Part shown: in pieces, positions 35,176 to 43,757 of the stretch
How the letters are laid out: the number at the start of each line of letters is the position of its first letter
Numbering within the stretch: the stretch's first letter is position 1
NCBI GenBank assembly: GCA_036676475.1
Contig: JAKFCU010000032.1
Location: forward strand, 1-64,000
Reading direction: 5' to 3'
Origin: LC029 sp036676475
GTDB lineage: Bacteria > Bacillota > Bacilli > Aneurinibacillales > RAOX-1
Length of the DNA stretch: 64,000 nucleotides
Made by a program: the position numbers and the translations under genes
The notes under the pieces: generated by a model
Databases searched by the model: none
Told to the model about the DNA's origin: nothing
What the model saw: only the letters and a program-made list of their open reading frames with translations

Positions 35176-35958
35176 TTAACATAGCTGGATAACTGATTTC
35201 ATTAATCCGTCTATCGTATACTCCTCTGCCGTAGCATCTACATGCAGCCCAAGCTCCTTAGCTGTTTTGGCGGTGATCGGCCCTATGCAGGCAATTTTCA
35301 CATCTGTCAAAAGTTCCATTATTGGTTCGCCCTTTAACAGTTCAAGAAAATTCTTTACGGTGGAAGAGCTGGTAAACGTAACAATATCTATTCTTTTACC
35401 CTGTAGATGCAAAACAACCTCTTGTACACCTTCGGTCGCTAAAATGGTATCATAAGCATCCACTTCCGTCACGTAAATGCCTCTGTCTTTCAGCTGCTGA
35501 GAAAGGATAGAGCGAGCAATATTAGCCCTTGGTATCAACACTCTATCCCCTGGTGAGAGAACCTCCTTTAGAGCATCCAGCAGACCTTCCGCTTTATAAT
35601 CCTTTGCGACAAGATCGGGAACTCTTCCCCATTCTTTTAGAAGCTCTCCCGTCTTTGGCCCCACCACTCCTATTTTGGCTCTAATATCCGCATACTCAAA
35701 ACCAAATTCTTTCAGCTTATCGCCAAAGCACAAAACTCCATTGGTACTAGTCAATAAGATCCAATCAAATTCATCAATGGAGCGGATAGCCCGCTCTATT
35801 GGTTCAACATTTTGGGGAGGTACAAATTGAATCACAGGGAGCTCAATAACCGTTCCACCTAGCTGCTCGATTTTTGCCGCCAGATCGCTTGCCTGACTTC
35901 GAGCCCTGGTTACCAGGATGGATCGATCCTTTAGGGGCAGCTCATGTACATTCATCAT
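35176..35958 (-). CDS. hemD: Uroporphyrinogen-III synthase HemD
   Basis: 260 residues. Cyclises and rearranges hydroxymethylbilane to uroporphyrinogen III. The family is poorly conserved. Visible marks are ILVTRARSQASDLAAKIEQLGG, the hinge-side LLTSTNGV, VTFTSSSTVKNF near residue 190 and the IGPITAKTAKELG motif near 222. It overlaps hemC by 4 bases. Position in hemAXCDBL settles the assignment. Two adjacent Met codons are possible starts. Confidence 0.93.
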   Translation of the reverse strand: MMNVHELPLKDRSILVTRARSQASDLAAKIEQLGGTVIELPVIQFVPPQNVEPIERAIRSIDEFDWILLTSTNGVLCFGDKLKEFGFEYADIRAKIGVVGPKTGELLKEWGRVPDLVAKDYKAEGLLDALKEVLSPGDRVLIPRANIARSILSQQLKDRGIYVTEVDAYDTILATEGVQEVVLHLQGKRIDIVTFTSSSTVKNFLELLKGEPIMELLTDVKIACIGPITAKTAKELGLHVDATAEEYTIDGLMKSVIQLC

Positions 35959-36884
35959 ATATGATTTTCTATCCGAACCTTATCCAGAATTTCTGAAGCT
36001 CCCTGTTCGATCAACCGCTGTGCCAAACTACGGCCTAATTCCACAGGGTTTGATCCTTCCATTGTCTCTTTTAGCACCAACTGCCCACCCGGATCAGCCA
36101 CTAAACCAGTAAGAACAATGTTCCCTTGTTGACTGATCTGCCCATAAGCTCCAATCGGAACCTGACAGCCTCCCTCTAGCGTGTTAAGGAATGCTCTCTC
36201 AGCCTGGACTGCCGTTTCGGTTTCTTTATGGTTAAATCTAGACAGCAGATCAAGAACTTCTCCATCATTTTCTCTGCACTCAATGCTCAGTGCCCCTTGC
36301 CCAACCGCAGGGAGACTTATTTCAACCGGAATGAATTGGGTGACTTGACCCTTCCATTCCATCCGTTCCAGGCCAGCTGCTGCTAGAATGATGGCGTCAT
36401 AATCCTCTTCCCTCAGCTTCCGAATACGCGTATCGATGTTACCGCGTATCCATTTGATGTTAAAATCAGGCCGAAAGGCTAATAGCTGCGCACCTCTTCT
36501 GAGGCTGCTTGTTCCAATGACCGCCCCCTGAGAAAGCTCCTCAATGGTTTTGCCATCTTTGCTAATAAGAACATCTCGTACATCCACACGCTTAGGAACA
36601 CAACCTATTGTTAATCCATCCGGCAGGAGAGCTGGCATATCTTTCATGCTGTGAACAGCCATATCAATTTCCTTATCCAGTAAGGCCTGCTCAATTTCCT
36701 TGACAAAAAGCCCTTTTCCTCCTACCTTGGATAACGTAACATCCACAATTTGATCTCCCTTGGTTACAATCTTCTTGATTTCAAATTCAAATGGGAGTCC
36801 CATTGCTTGCAGTTGTCGTATAACCCACTCCGTTTGGGTCAATGCGAGAGCACTTTGCCTAGAGCCAACGATAATTTTTCTCAT
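35955..36884 (-). CDS. hemC: Hydroxymethylbilane synthase (porphobilinogen deaminase) HemC
   Basis: 309 residues, normal length. Polymerises four porphobilinogens using a covalent dipyrromethane cofactor. The start VGSRQSALALTQTEWVI, HSMKDMPALLPDGL, the Arg-rich GTSSLRRGAQLLAFRPD and cofactor Cys in LEGGCQVPIGAYG (about residue 242) are all present. It is 25 bases after hemX and overlaps hemD. Confidence 0.97.
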   Translation of the reverse strand: MRKIIVGSRQSALALTQTEWVIRQLQAMGLPFEFEIKKIVTKGDQIVDVTLSKVGGKGLFVKEIEQALLDKEIDMAVHSMKDMPALLPDGLTIGCVPKRVDVRDVLISKDGKTIEELSQGAVIGTSSLRRGAQLLAFRPDFNIKWIRGNIDTRIRKLREEDYDAIILAAAGLERMEWKGQVTQFIPVEISLPAVGQGALSIECRENDGEVLDLLSRFNHKETETAVQAERAFLNTLEGGCQVPIGAYGQISQQGNIVLTGLVADPGGQLVLKETMEGSNPVELGRSLAQRLIEQGASEILDKVRIENHI

Positions 36885-36909
36885 GATAAACCCTCCATCT
36901 TTATGTAAG

Positions 36910-37731
36910 CTATCTCAACCATTGATGAAAGGAAGAGATGGAGCCTGAAATCAAATAGTTCAATAAAACAATAGCAAATGCCACTACATTCATCGTAGCC
37001 AGCTTTTTGCCTTGCCAATCATAGCTGATTCTTCTATATAAATAGGTACCATAAACCACAAGGACAAGAATGGACATCATGAGTTTGGGATCGAACCCAA
37101 CCGATTGTCCGATAATATGGGCCCATAAAACTCCAAGAATCAGGGCTAATAACAATAAAGGAACCCCGATCATGGTCAGTCGATAAGCATATACATCTAA
37201 CAAGCCAAGGCTCGGAAGCTTTTGTAGCAAAGGAGTCCATCGCTTTTCTTTCAATATTTTGTTTTGCAGTAAGTACATAATCGAAAGAATAAAAGAAATA
37301 GAAAAAGCCCCATAACTAATAAAGGCTAAACTGATATGGATAAATAATAGTTCAGAAATAAGCCTCTCAGATAGGGCTGGAGCTGCAGTTGGATTGGTGA
37401 AAATGGAAACAGACATCACGATGAAGCCCAGTATATTTGTAAAGAAGACTAAGAGGTCCATCTTATAAAAATAATTAATGGTCAAGGAAAGACTTACCAT
37501 GATCCAGGAATAAAAAAAGAGAGTTTCAAATAGCGTAAGCACGGGAAAGTAATCCTTATCAATCATTTGGGAAACAAAAAAGACAGATTGCAAGATCCAG
37601 ACAATAGCAAGCAACCAGAAAGCCGTTCGATTGACCTTCCGGTTGCTTTGTAGAAAATCCGAGAAATACATAAGCACACTGAACGCGTATAGATAAATAG
37701 TTATATCATACATCCAGCTTTCAATTTTCAA
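36910..37731 (-). CDS. hemX: HemX, CcsA-like cytochrome c assembly-family membrane protein
   Basis: 273 residues with eight predicted membrane helices. It belongs to the HemX/CcsA family (helices such as FISYGAFSISFILSIMYLLQ and LGVLWAHIIGQSVGFD carry the family's His and Trp positions). In B. subtilis HemX lowers HemA (glutamyl-tRNA reductase) abundance; the wider family handles heme. It lies between hemA and hemC, the standard order. A repeat copy and a 13-bp-arm stem-loop separate it from hemA. Confidence 0.9.
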   Translation of the reverse strand: MKIESWMYDITIYLYAFSVLMYFSDFLQSNRKVNRTAFWLLAIVWILQSVFFVSQMIDKDYFPVLTLFETLFFYSWIMVSLSLTINYFYKMDLLVFFTNILGFIVMSVSIFTNPTAAPALSERLISELLFIHISLAFISYGAFSISFILSIMYLLQNKILKEKRWTPLLQKLPSLGLLDVYAYRLTMIGVPLLLLALILGVLWAHIIGQSVGFDPKLMMSILVLVVYGTYLYRRISYDWQGKKLATMNVVAFAIVLLNYLISGSISSFHQWLR

Positions 37732-37802
37732 TGACCATGACTCCCTTCTTTAGCAGATAAGAATGTTTACATTTGTTCAATATTCTTTCTCTGCATCAGT
37801 GT

Positions 37803-37855
37803 AAGAAAGCTACTGGAGTATGCCTTATGCGTATAATACTTTCTGATAAGTGTAA
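37803..37855 (+). repeat. 51-bp interspersed repeat, single variant copy (hemX-hemA gap)
   Basis: AAGAAAGCTACTGGAGTATG core: two extra bases relative to other copies break the GCTAC/GTAGC hairpin. The end TTTCTGATAAGTGTAA is intact. Confidence 0.85.
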
Positions 37856-37870
37856 CTAGGCTACTGTACC

Positions 37871-37910
37871 ATCATATTGACATCATTCATCTCATTCATG
37901 TCAATATGAT
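37871..37910. other. Perfect 13-bp inverted repeat between hemX and hemA
   Basis: ATCATATTGACAT and ATGTCAATATGAT with a 14-base loop. There is no U tract on either side, so it looks less like a terminator than an RNA processing or stability hairpin, or an operator. Confidence 0.6.
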
Positions 37911-37946
37911 CTCCGCACCAAAGGTACGGCTCCAGCCAAGTTTTCA

Positions 37947-39314
37947 TTAAGAGCGGATAGCTGCTTTGCTAACAGTTAGAGTTTGCAGCCGAAATTCGCT
38001 AGCCTCTTTTTCTGCTCTTTGTTGTTGTATTCTATTTTGTTCTGCCAATTCCTCTTCCAGAGCAAAAATCTTTACAAATAGTTCATGCGCTTCATCACCT
38101 TTAGATTGAGCGGCCATTTCCTTCATTCTTACAAGAGGATCATGGAGCATTTGATTTACAATTGTCTTTGAGTATTTTCGTATGATACGAAGCTCTTTTT
38201 CCGTTAAATGTGGCAGCTTGTTTTCTATATTACGAACAGCTTCATCTTGGATCTTTAATGATTTATCACGAAGAGCAGTAATCAGTGGCACCACTCCAAG
38301 TGTATTCAACCAAGATTTAAATGAAGCCATTTCCTCTCCAATCATAAAACCGATTTTTTCGGCTTCACGTGCCCGTTCCTGAAGATTCGCTTCCACAATT
38401 CCTTCTAAGTCATCGATATCATATAAAAATACGTTATCTAAGTCGTTGATTGCAGGATCTAGATCTCTTGGAACAGCAATATCAATCATAAATAACGGGC
38501 GATGATTTCGTTTCTTGCTAATTTCTTGAATGTCCTTCTTAGTCACAACATAGCCTTCGGCCCCTGTTGAACTAATGACAATATCCGCCTTCGTGAGAGC
38601 TGTAGAAAGCTCATCAAATGTACAGGCTTTCCCACTGAATTTGCCAGCTAAATCCTTTGCTCTTTCATATGTTCGATTGACAACAATGACTTCATTGACA
38701 CCATTAGAGTGAAGATGCTTTCCGGTCAATTCACCCATCTTTCCTGCTCCAAGGATAACAACCGTCTTTTTATCAAAATAGCCAAATATTTTCTTTCCTA
38801 ACTCAACAGCTGCATAGCTAACAGAAACTGCATTTTTACCGATATCAGTTTCGGAATGAGCTCGCTTAGCCAAGGTGATAGCTTGTTTGAACAAATTATT
38901 AAACACCGTACCGGTAGCCTTGCACTCTTGACTTTGCAAAAAGGAGTTTCGAACTTGTCCAAGGATCTGTGTTTCTCCTAATACCATGGAATCCAATCCA
39001 CAGACCACACGGAAAAGATGACGAAGAGCGTCATCGTCCTCTTTTATATATAAATAATTAGCAAATTGTTCTTTTTCAATCCCAAACCAATTGGATAGGA
39101 ACAACTTAACATAATGTCTTCCGGTATGAAGCTGATCCACAACGGTATAGATTTCCGTCCGGTTACAGGTCCCGACAATCACACATTCTTGAATGCTCTT
39201 AGAAGCCCGCAACGTCTTAACCGCATGTTGCTTCTCCTCTTCTTTGAATGCGAAACGTTCGCGAATCTCAACCGGGGCTGTCTTATAATTAAGTCCGATC
39301 ACTAGGATGTTCAC
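37947..39314 (-). CDS. hemA: Glutamyl-tRNA reductase HemA
   Basis: 455 residues from GTG 39314, chosen because GGGGTGG lies six bases upstream and the protein then begins NILVIGLNYKTAPVEIRERF like its family; an ATG five codons earlier is also in frame. NADPH-dependent reduction of glutamyl-tRNA to glutamate-1-semialdehyde, the committed step of the C5 tetrapyrrole route. The catalytic Cys is in VGTCNRTEIY, GAGKMGELTG is the NADPH Rossmann motif, and the dimerisation helix is in the C-terminal 120 residues. It heads the hemAXCDBL operon. Confidence 0.96.
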   Translation of the reverse strand: MNILVIGLNYKTAPVEIRERFAFKEEEKQHAVKTLRASKSIQECVIVGTCNRTEIYTVVDQLHTGRHYVKLFLSNWFGIEKEQFANYLYIKEDDDALRHLFRVVCGLDSMVLGETQILGQVRNSFLQSQECKATGTVFNNLFKQAITLAKRAHSETDIGKNAVSVSYAAVELGKKIFGYFDKKTVVILGAGKMGELTGKHLHSNGVNEVIVVNRTYERAKDLAGKFSGKACTFDELSTALTKADIVISSTGAEGYVVTKKDIQEISKKRNHRPLFMIDIAVPRDLDPAINDLDNVFLYDIDDLEGIVEANLQERAREAEKIGFMIGEEMASFKSWLNTLGVVPLITALRDKSLKIQDEAVRNIENKLPHLTEKELRIIRKYSKTIVNQMLHDPLVRMKEMAAQSKGDEAHELFVKIFALEEELAEQNRIQQQRAEKEASEFRLQTLTVSKAAIRS

Positions 39315-39440
39315 CTTCAACCACCCCAACTATATATTTATGGTATAGCTTTTAGTTTATCCTTTTTCCACTAAAGTAGACGTGATAAACCTCACAACCT
39401 CTTAAACAAAAATAGCACGTAACTTTTCTTAATGTACACC

Positions 39441-39470
39441 ATTATACCATGAATCGATTCTACACGGTTT
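39441..39470 (-). promoter_or_regulatory. Extended -10 promoter of the hem operon
   Basis: Minus strand TGGTATAAT (39449-39441), a perfect TGnTATAAT, with a weak -35. The predicted start near 39434 gives a leader of about 120 nt to hemA. I saw no clear PerR box. Confidence 0.55.
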
Positions 39471-39573
39471 GGCAATTTATGATTTATTTGTGTCTGAAGA
39501 AAATAGTCTTTTCACACTTTTCCTACCTTTTCATATAGATAGACTGTAGCCCAATCATGAGCATTCGTGCATT

Positions 39574-39684
39574 ACCAGCCATTTAGAAGAAGCCCCCCAC
39601 GGGGCACAAGAGTTGAAGGCCCCCCACGGGGTGGGGCACAACAATCGCTGGTGAAGGAAAGTTAAATCAACGTAGAGCACCAGC
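39574..39684 (+). promoter_or_regulatory. Structured leader of the ABC importer operon, possible regulatory RNA
   Basis: ACCAGC (39574-39579) can pair with GCTGGT (39647-39652), enclosing two copies of GCCCCCCACGGGG (39592 and 39619) that each fold as hairpins. A second ACCAGC (39679-39684), just before the AAGGAGG ribosome site, competes for the same GCTGGT. Such mutually exclusive pairing is typical of riboswitches or attenuators. It does not match the TPP riboswitch I looked for. The remainder of 39471-39573 shows nothing I can name. Confidence 0.4.
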
Positions 39685-39708
39685 ATTCAGATGAAGGAGG
39701 TTGAAAGA

Positions 39709-40707
39709 ATGAAAAACTGGCTGCGGCTTATCGGATTACTTTCACTTGCTGTCCTGCTCACCGTACTCACAGCTTGTGGAGGCAGGAACGCAGACCCACA
39801 AAAAATTCGTTTGTTTGAGGTCACCCACTCGATTTTCTATGCTCCACAATACGTGGCGCTAAGTCAAGGTTTCTTTACGGAAGAAGGTCTTGAGGTTGAA
39901 CTGACCAATGCAAATGGCGGAGATAAAGCCATGACAGCTCTTTTAAGTGATAATGCAGAAGTCATTTTGATGGGGGCCGAAGCTACCATTTATGTGAAAA
40001 ATCAAGGTGCTACCGATCCTGCAATTAACTTTGCTCAACTCACACAAACCGACGGATCATTTCTCGTTTCCAGAGAACCCATTCCCAATTTTACTTGGGA
40101 TATGTTGAGAGGTAAAACACTGATCGGTCAACGCAAGGGCGGTATGCCTGAGATGGTTAGCGAATTTGTCCAGAAGAACAACGGAATCACTCCCTTTGAA
40201 GATGTGGAGATCATTCAAAATATTGATTTTGCCAATCTAGGAAGTGCTTTTGCTTCCGGAGCAGGGGATTTTGTTCAGCTTTTCGAACCTGTTGCATCTA
40301 AGCTTGAACTCGAAGGAAAAGGGCACGTGGTTGCATCCTTTGGTAAAGATAGTGGAAATCTCCCCTATACGGTATACATTACAAAGCAAAGTTTTATGAA
40401 GAACAATCCTGAAGTTGTTCAAAAATTTACCAATGCTGTTTATAAAGCTCAACTGTGGGTCCATGATCATTCTATTCAAGAAGTTGCCGATGTCATTTCT
40501 CCTCAGTTTGTTAAGATTGACCGTCCCACTCTCTTAAAGGTGCTGGAGCGATATAAATCACAAGGCTCTTGGGCAACAAACCCCGTTTTGGATGAAGAAG
40601 AATACCATAACCTAGAAGCGGTTATGGAAAGTGCAGGGGAATTGAAGCAGAAGGTAGCCTATGAAGAGATTATCAATACGCAATTCGCGAAAAAAGCAAT
40701 GGAATAG
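39709..40707 (+). CDS. ABC importer substrate-binding lipoprotein (NMT1/THI5 or SsuA-like)
   Basis: 332 residues from ATG 39709 (GAAGGAGG eight bases upstream). A lipoprotein signal MKNWLRLIGLLSLAVLLTVL ends in the lipobox LTAC-GG. The mature part is a type 2 periplasmic-binding fold: FEVTHSIFYAPQYVALSQGF, FTEEGLEVEL, an IGQRKGGMPE phosphate-like loop and YTVYITKQSFMKNNPEVVQK. These fit the NMT1/THI5/TauA/SsuA superfamily, which binds thiamine pyrimidine, sulfonates, nitrate or similar. Ligand is not determinable here. It is first in a four-gene import operon. Confidence 0.88.
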   Translation: MKNWLRLIGLLSLAVLLTVLTACGGRNADPQKIRLFEVTHSIFYAPQYVALSQGFFTEEGLEVELTNANGGDKAMTALLSDNAEVILMGAEATIYVKNQGATDPAINFAQLTQTDGSFLVSREPIPNFTWDMLRGKTLIGQRKGGMPEMVSEFVQKNNGITPFEDVEIIQNIDFANLGSAFASGAGDFVQLFEPVASKLELEGKGHVVASFGKDSGNLPYTVYITKQSFMKNNPEVVQKFTNAVYKAQLWVHDHSIQEVADVISPQFVKIDRPTLLKVLERYKSQGSWATNPVLDEEEYHNLEAVMESAGELKQKVAYEEIINTQFAKKAME

Positions 40708-40713
40708 TTCATG

Positions 40714-40742
40714 GGAGAGGGGCTTTATGGTCCCTCTTTTCA
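40714..40742 (+). terminator. Possible attenuating terminator after the binding-protein gene
   Basis: AGAGGGG-N9-CCCTCTTTT: a modest stem with a U run. It could set higher expression of the binding protein than of the downstream membrane genes. Confidence 0.5.
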
Positions 40743-40808
40743 TCATAAATCCACCTCTATCTGGACACCCTTAAAGGTATAAACAAAGGGAGTCAGGGGA
40801 GGAAAGAT

Positions 40809-42077
40809 ATGACCGTAAAATCCAAACATCATGGGTTATTCTACCATTGGGGTTTGAGCCTAAAAAATACAACAAAAGGCAAGCGAACATTACTCCAAAC
40901 CACTTTAGGTTCTCAGGGTCGGCTTCTACTTTTCGTAAACACCTTGTTTTTGTTGGCTGAGGCCCTTTCTGGAACATTTGTCAATGTTTATTTATGGAAG
41001 GAAAAAGGGGATTACGGTCTCATCGGATGGTATAATGTCGCTTTTTATATAGCTATGCAACTAACCTTCATGCTATCCGGGAAATGGGTAAAGGTATACA
41101 ATAAAATGTCTTGTTTACGGTCAGGCATTGTCGTTGCTGCATCTTTTTATTTATCCGTTCTACTGTTGGATGGAAAAGCGGTCACTTTTATCGTTCCCTT
41201 AGGATTCTTGCAAGGAATTGGACACGGATTCTTTTGGTTCTCTTTCAACATTGTTTTGTTTGAGATTACCAATCGAGAAAATCGAGATAAATTTAATGGA
41301 TTGTCTGGAGTATATGGTTCATTCGTTGGGATGGCTGCACCCCTAGGAGCAGGTTACTTAATTGGGCAAATGAGCGATATGAAGGGATACTACACGATTT
41401 TTGCTATATCGTTAGGAATCTATATAGCAGGTGTCATCCTTAGCTTTTTCCTCAAAAAAAGAAAGTCAGGCGGTACCTTCTCTCTAGGTATGACTTTCCA
41501 GGTTTTTAAAAGAAGCAAAACATGGAAGAGGATTTTCTTAGCTATGATTGGACAAGGAATCAACGAATCTGTATTCAACTTTTTAATCGGAATTCTGGTC
41601 TTCATTTCCACGAAAAATGAATGGAAGGTCGGAATTTATACATTTATCACCTCTGGAGTGGCATTCTTCTCCTTTTTTTTGGTCGGGAAATTTATTCGCC
41701 CTTCCTGGCGGAATAAGGCTATGCTCATCGGAATTCTGTTAATGTCCGCTTCTGTCCTCGCTCTTTTTTACGATGTTACCTATGAAACCTTATTAATCAT
41801 GGGGATCGGAATCAGCCTTTTCAGTCCTTTATTTTTCATTCCGGCTGTCTCCATTGTTTTTGATGCGATAGGAAAGAGTCAAGATAGCGCTCAATGGAAA
41901 GTTGAATATATTATTATCAGGGAGACTGGATTAAACATCGGAAGATTAATTGCATTAGCAATCTTTATCGTACTTGTCAATTGGAACGATGAACCTATTG
42001 TGTTGAACAGCTTATTAATGGCTGTAAGTCTGGCTCAATTGCTAACCTGGTATTACATGAGAAAGATAAAATTGTAA
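40809..42077 (+). CDS. Major facilitator superfamily transporter
   Basis: 422 residues, 12 predicted membrane helices, with a polar 35-residue N-terminus. The half-repeat layout and the GYLIGQMSDMKGYYTIFAIS loop fit MFS proteins related to B. subtilis YqgE-like carriers. It is embedded between the binding-protein and ATPase genes of an ABC importer on the same strand. It may export a product of the imported compound or take up a related one. Substrate unknown. Confidence 0.8.
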   Translation: MTVKSKHHGLFYHWGLSLKNTTKGKRTLLQTTLGSQGRLLLFVNTLFLLAEALSGTFVNVYLWKEKGDYGLIGWYNVAFYIAMQLTFMLSGKWVKVYNKMSCLRSGIVVAASFYLSVLLLDGKAVTFIVPLGFLQGIGHGFFWFSFNIVLFEITNRENRDKFNGLSGVYGSFVGMAAPLGAGYLIGQMSDMKGYYTIFAISLGIYIAGVILSFFLKKRKSGGTFSLGMTFQVFKRSKTWKRIFLAMIGQGINESVFNFLIGILVFISTKNEWKVGIYTFITSGVAFFSFFLVGKFIRPSWRNKAMLIGILLMSASVLALFYDVTYETLLIMGIGISLFSPLFFIPAVSIVFDAIGKSQDSAQWKVEYIIIRETGLNIGRLIALAIFIVLVNWNDEPIVLNSLLMAVSLAQLLTWYYMRKIKL

Positions 42078-42134
42078 GCTGTGCATTCACCCATTTTTCT
42101 TTCTTGAATAACATGCAAGAGGGAGGTGGGCGAC

Positions 42135-42905
42135 ATGTGGTCTTACCCTGTCATTGCCTTTGATTGCGTAACCAAGACATTTATCACGAAAGACGGCGTA
42201 AACCAAGCTGTTGAAAATATTACTTTTACTGTAGAAGATGGAGAATTCGTTAGCCTCTTAGGTCCAAGCGGCTGTGGCAAAAGCACCTTATTATCCATGC
42301 TTTCTGGACTCTTCCCCCCAACCATTGGAAGTATCAAAGTGAAAAACCGGGAGGTTACCGGGCCGACTCATGATATTGGATATATGCTGCAACAGGATTA
42401 CTTACTTGGTTGGAGGACCATAAAAGAAAATATTCTTTTAGGTCTGGATATTCAGGATGCCCTCAATGAGAATACAGAAAAGAAAGCCTTACGACTACTT
42501 TCCGAAATGGGTCTTATTGCCGTTAAAGACCATTATCCGAATCAACTATCCGGTGGAATGCGACAAAGAGTTGCTTTAGTTCGTACTCTAGCAACAAATC
42601 CTGATATATTACTTTTAGATGAACCATTTTCTGCTTTAGATTTTCAAACGAAGCTTCGTTTAGAAGATCTAGTTGTTGATACTCTAAAACGAAAAAAGAA
42701 AACAGCCGTGCTTGTTACCCATGATATTTCTGAAGCCATCGCCATGTCGGATCGCATTATTCTTCTTTCAAGCGGGCCGGGAAGAATCCGTTCCATTATT
42801 GACATTCCAGAGTCTATTCGCCAACCGCTTCCCTTTAAAAGCAGGGAGATGCCTGAATTTCAAAACTACTTTCAAATGGTTTGGAAGGAGTTGAATGTAC
42901 AATGA
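42135..42905 (+). CDS. ABC importer ATPase (NitT/TauT/SsuB family)
   Basis: 256 residues from ATG 42135 (GGGAGGT seven bases upstream); a GTG three codons earlier is less well spaced. Walker A GPSGCGKST, Q-loop MLQQDYLLGWRTIKENI, signature LSGGMRQR, Walker B ILLLDEPFSALD and switch His VTHDISEA are intact. The family energises nitrate, taurine, sulfonate or thiamine-precursor importers. The stop overlaps the permease start by 4 bases (ATGA). Confidence 0.92.
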   Translation: MWSYPVIAFDCVTKTFITKDGVNQAVENITFTVEDGEFVSLLGPSGCGKSTLLSMLSGLFPPTIGSIKVKNREVTGPTHDIGYMLQQDYLLGWRTIKENILLGLDIQDALNENTEKKALRLLSEMGLIAVKDHYPNQLSGGMRQRVALVRTLATNPDILLLDEPFSALDFQTKLRLEDLVVDTLKRKKKTAVLVTHDISEAIAMSDRIILLSSGPGRIRSIIDIPESIRQPLPFKSREMPEFQNYFQMVWKELNVQ

Positions 42906-43729
42906 TACAATGGGATTCTTGGCTAAGACGCGGAGGGAAATCTAAGGAGCATGGAGATTTTCTTAAAAAAGAGAGATTGTATAGTCTATTGGTTTGGGTC
43001 ACGCAATTTGCCATGCTCACCCTGTTTATCCTTCTTTGGGAAGTGGCCTCTTTTGCCAGATGGATTGATCCCCTTCTGTTCAGCAGCCCCTCAAAAATTT
43101 GGATTACGTTCTGGCAAATGACGTTGCAAGGAGATTTGCATCAGCATATCCTGACGACCGTATGGGAAACGGTTGTAGGGTTTGTTGCAGGAACCGTTCT
43201 TGGAACTGTGATCGCGATCATCATTTGGTGGTCTAAGTTCCTTTCCCGTGTACTGGACCCTTATCTGGTGGTTTTGAATGGTATGCCCAAGGTTGCCCTC
43301 GGTCCTTTGTTCATCGTAGCTTTTGGAGGAGGTTTTACAGCCATTGTTGCGATGGCCGTATCGATCTCCATCGTCATTACGACCATTGTGGTGTACAGCA
43401 GTTTTAAGGAAGTGGATCCGAATTACATTAAACTTGTTCAAACCTTCGGAGCTAAAAAACAACAAGTCTTCACCAAAATCGTTCTCCCCTCCACTTTTCC
43501 TACCATTATTTCTACCTTAAAAGTAAACGTTGGATTAGCATGGGTTGGTGTCATCGTTGGAGAATTTCTTGTTTCCAAGCTTGGTCTAGGTTACTTGATT
43601 ATCTATGGTTTTCAAGTATTCAACTTTACCTTAGTATTTGTGAGCCTCTTCATTATCGCGATTTGTGCAACCTTAATGTACCACTTTGTTCAGTACACCG
43701 AAAAGCTATTACTAAAAAATCGCAACTAA
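42902..43729 (+). CDS. ABC importer permease (BPD_transp_1, NitT/TauT type)
   Basis: 275 residues from the ATG overlapping the ATPase stop (GGAAGGAG nine bases upstream). Six membrane helices with the coupling EAA-type loop (VDPNYIKLVQTFGAKKQQVF-T) near 180-205, as in SsuC/TauC/ThiX. It partners the binding protein at 39709 and the ATPase. Its stop lies at the edge of a bidirectional terminator. Confidence 0.9.
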   Translation: MIQWDSWLRRGGKSKEHGDFLKKERLYSLLVWVTQFAMLTLFILLWEVASFARWIDPLLFSSPSKIWITFWQMTLQGDLHQHILTTVWETVVGFVAGTVLGTVIAIIIWWSKFLSRVLDPYLVVLNGMPKVALGPLFIVAFGGGFTAIVAMAVSISIVITTIVVYSSFKEVDPNYIKLVQTFGAKKQQVFTKIVLPSTFPTIISTLKVNVGLAWVGVIVGEFLVSKLGLGYLIIYGFQVFNFTLVFVSLFIIAICATLMYHFVQYTEKLLLKNRN

Positions 43730-43757
43730 AAAGGGAGAACATCTTGTTCTCCCTTTA
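43729..43757. terminator. Bidirectional terminator overlapping the chemoreceptor stop
   Basis: AAAGGGAGAACA pairs with TGTTCTCCCTTT around a three-base loop. The stop codons of the two convergent genes fall in its flanks. Confidence 0.85.

Noticed and set aside
39400..39500. PerR box in the hemA promoter as in B. subtilis
   Set aside because: No TTATAATNATTATAA-like palindrome was found; only an extended -10 is visible.
39541..39708. TPP riboswitch before the THI5-like binding-protein gene
   Set aside because: The CUGAGA and ACCUGAUCUGGAUAAUGCCAGCG-like conserved blocks are absent; only ACCAGC fragments are seen. A different structured leader is reported instead.
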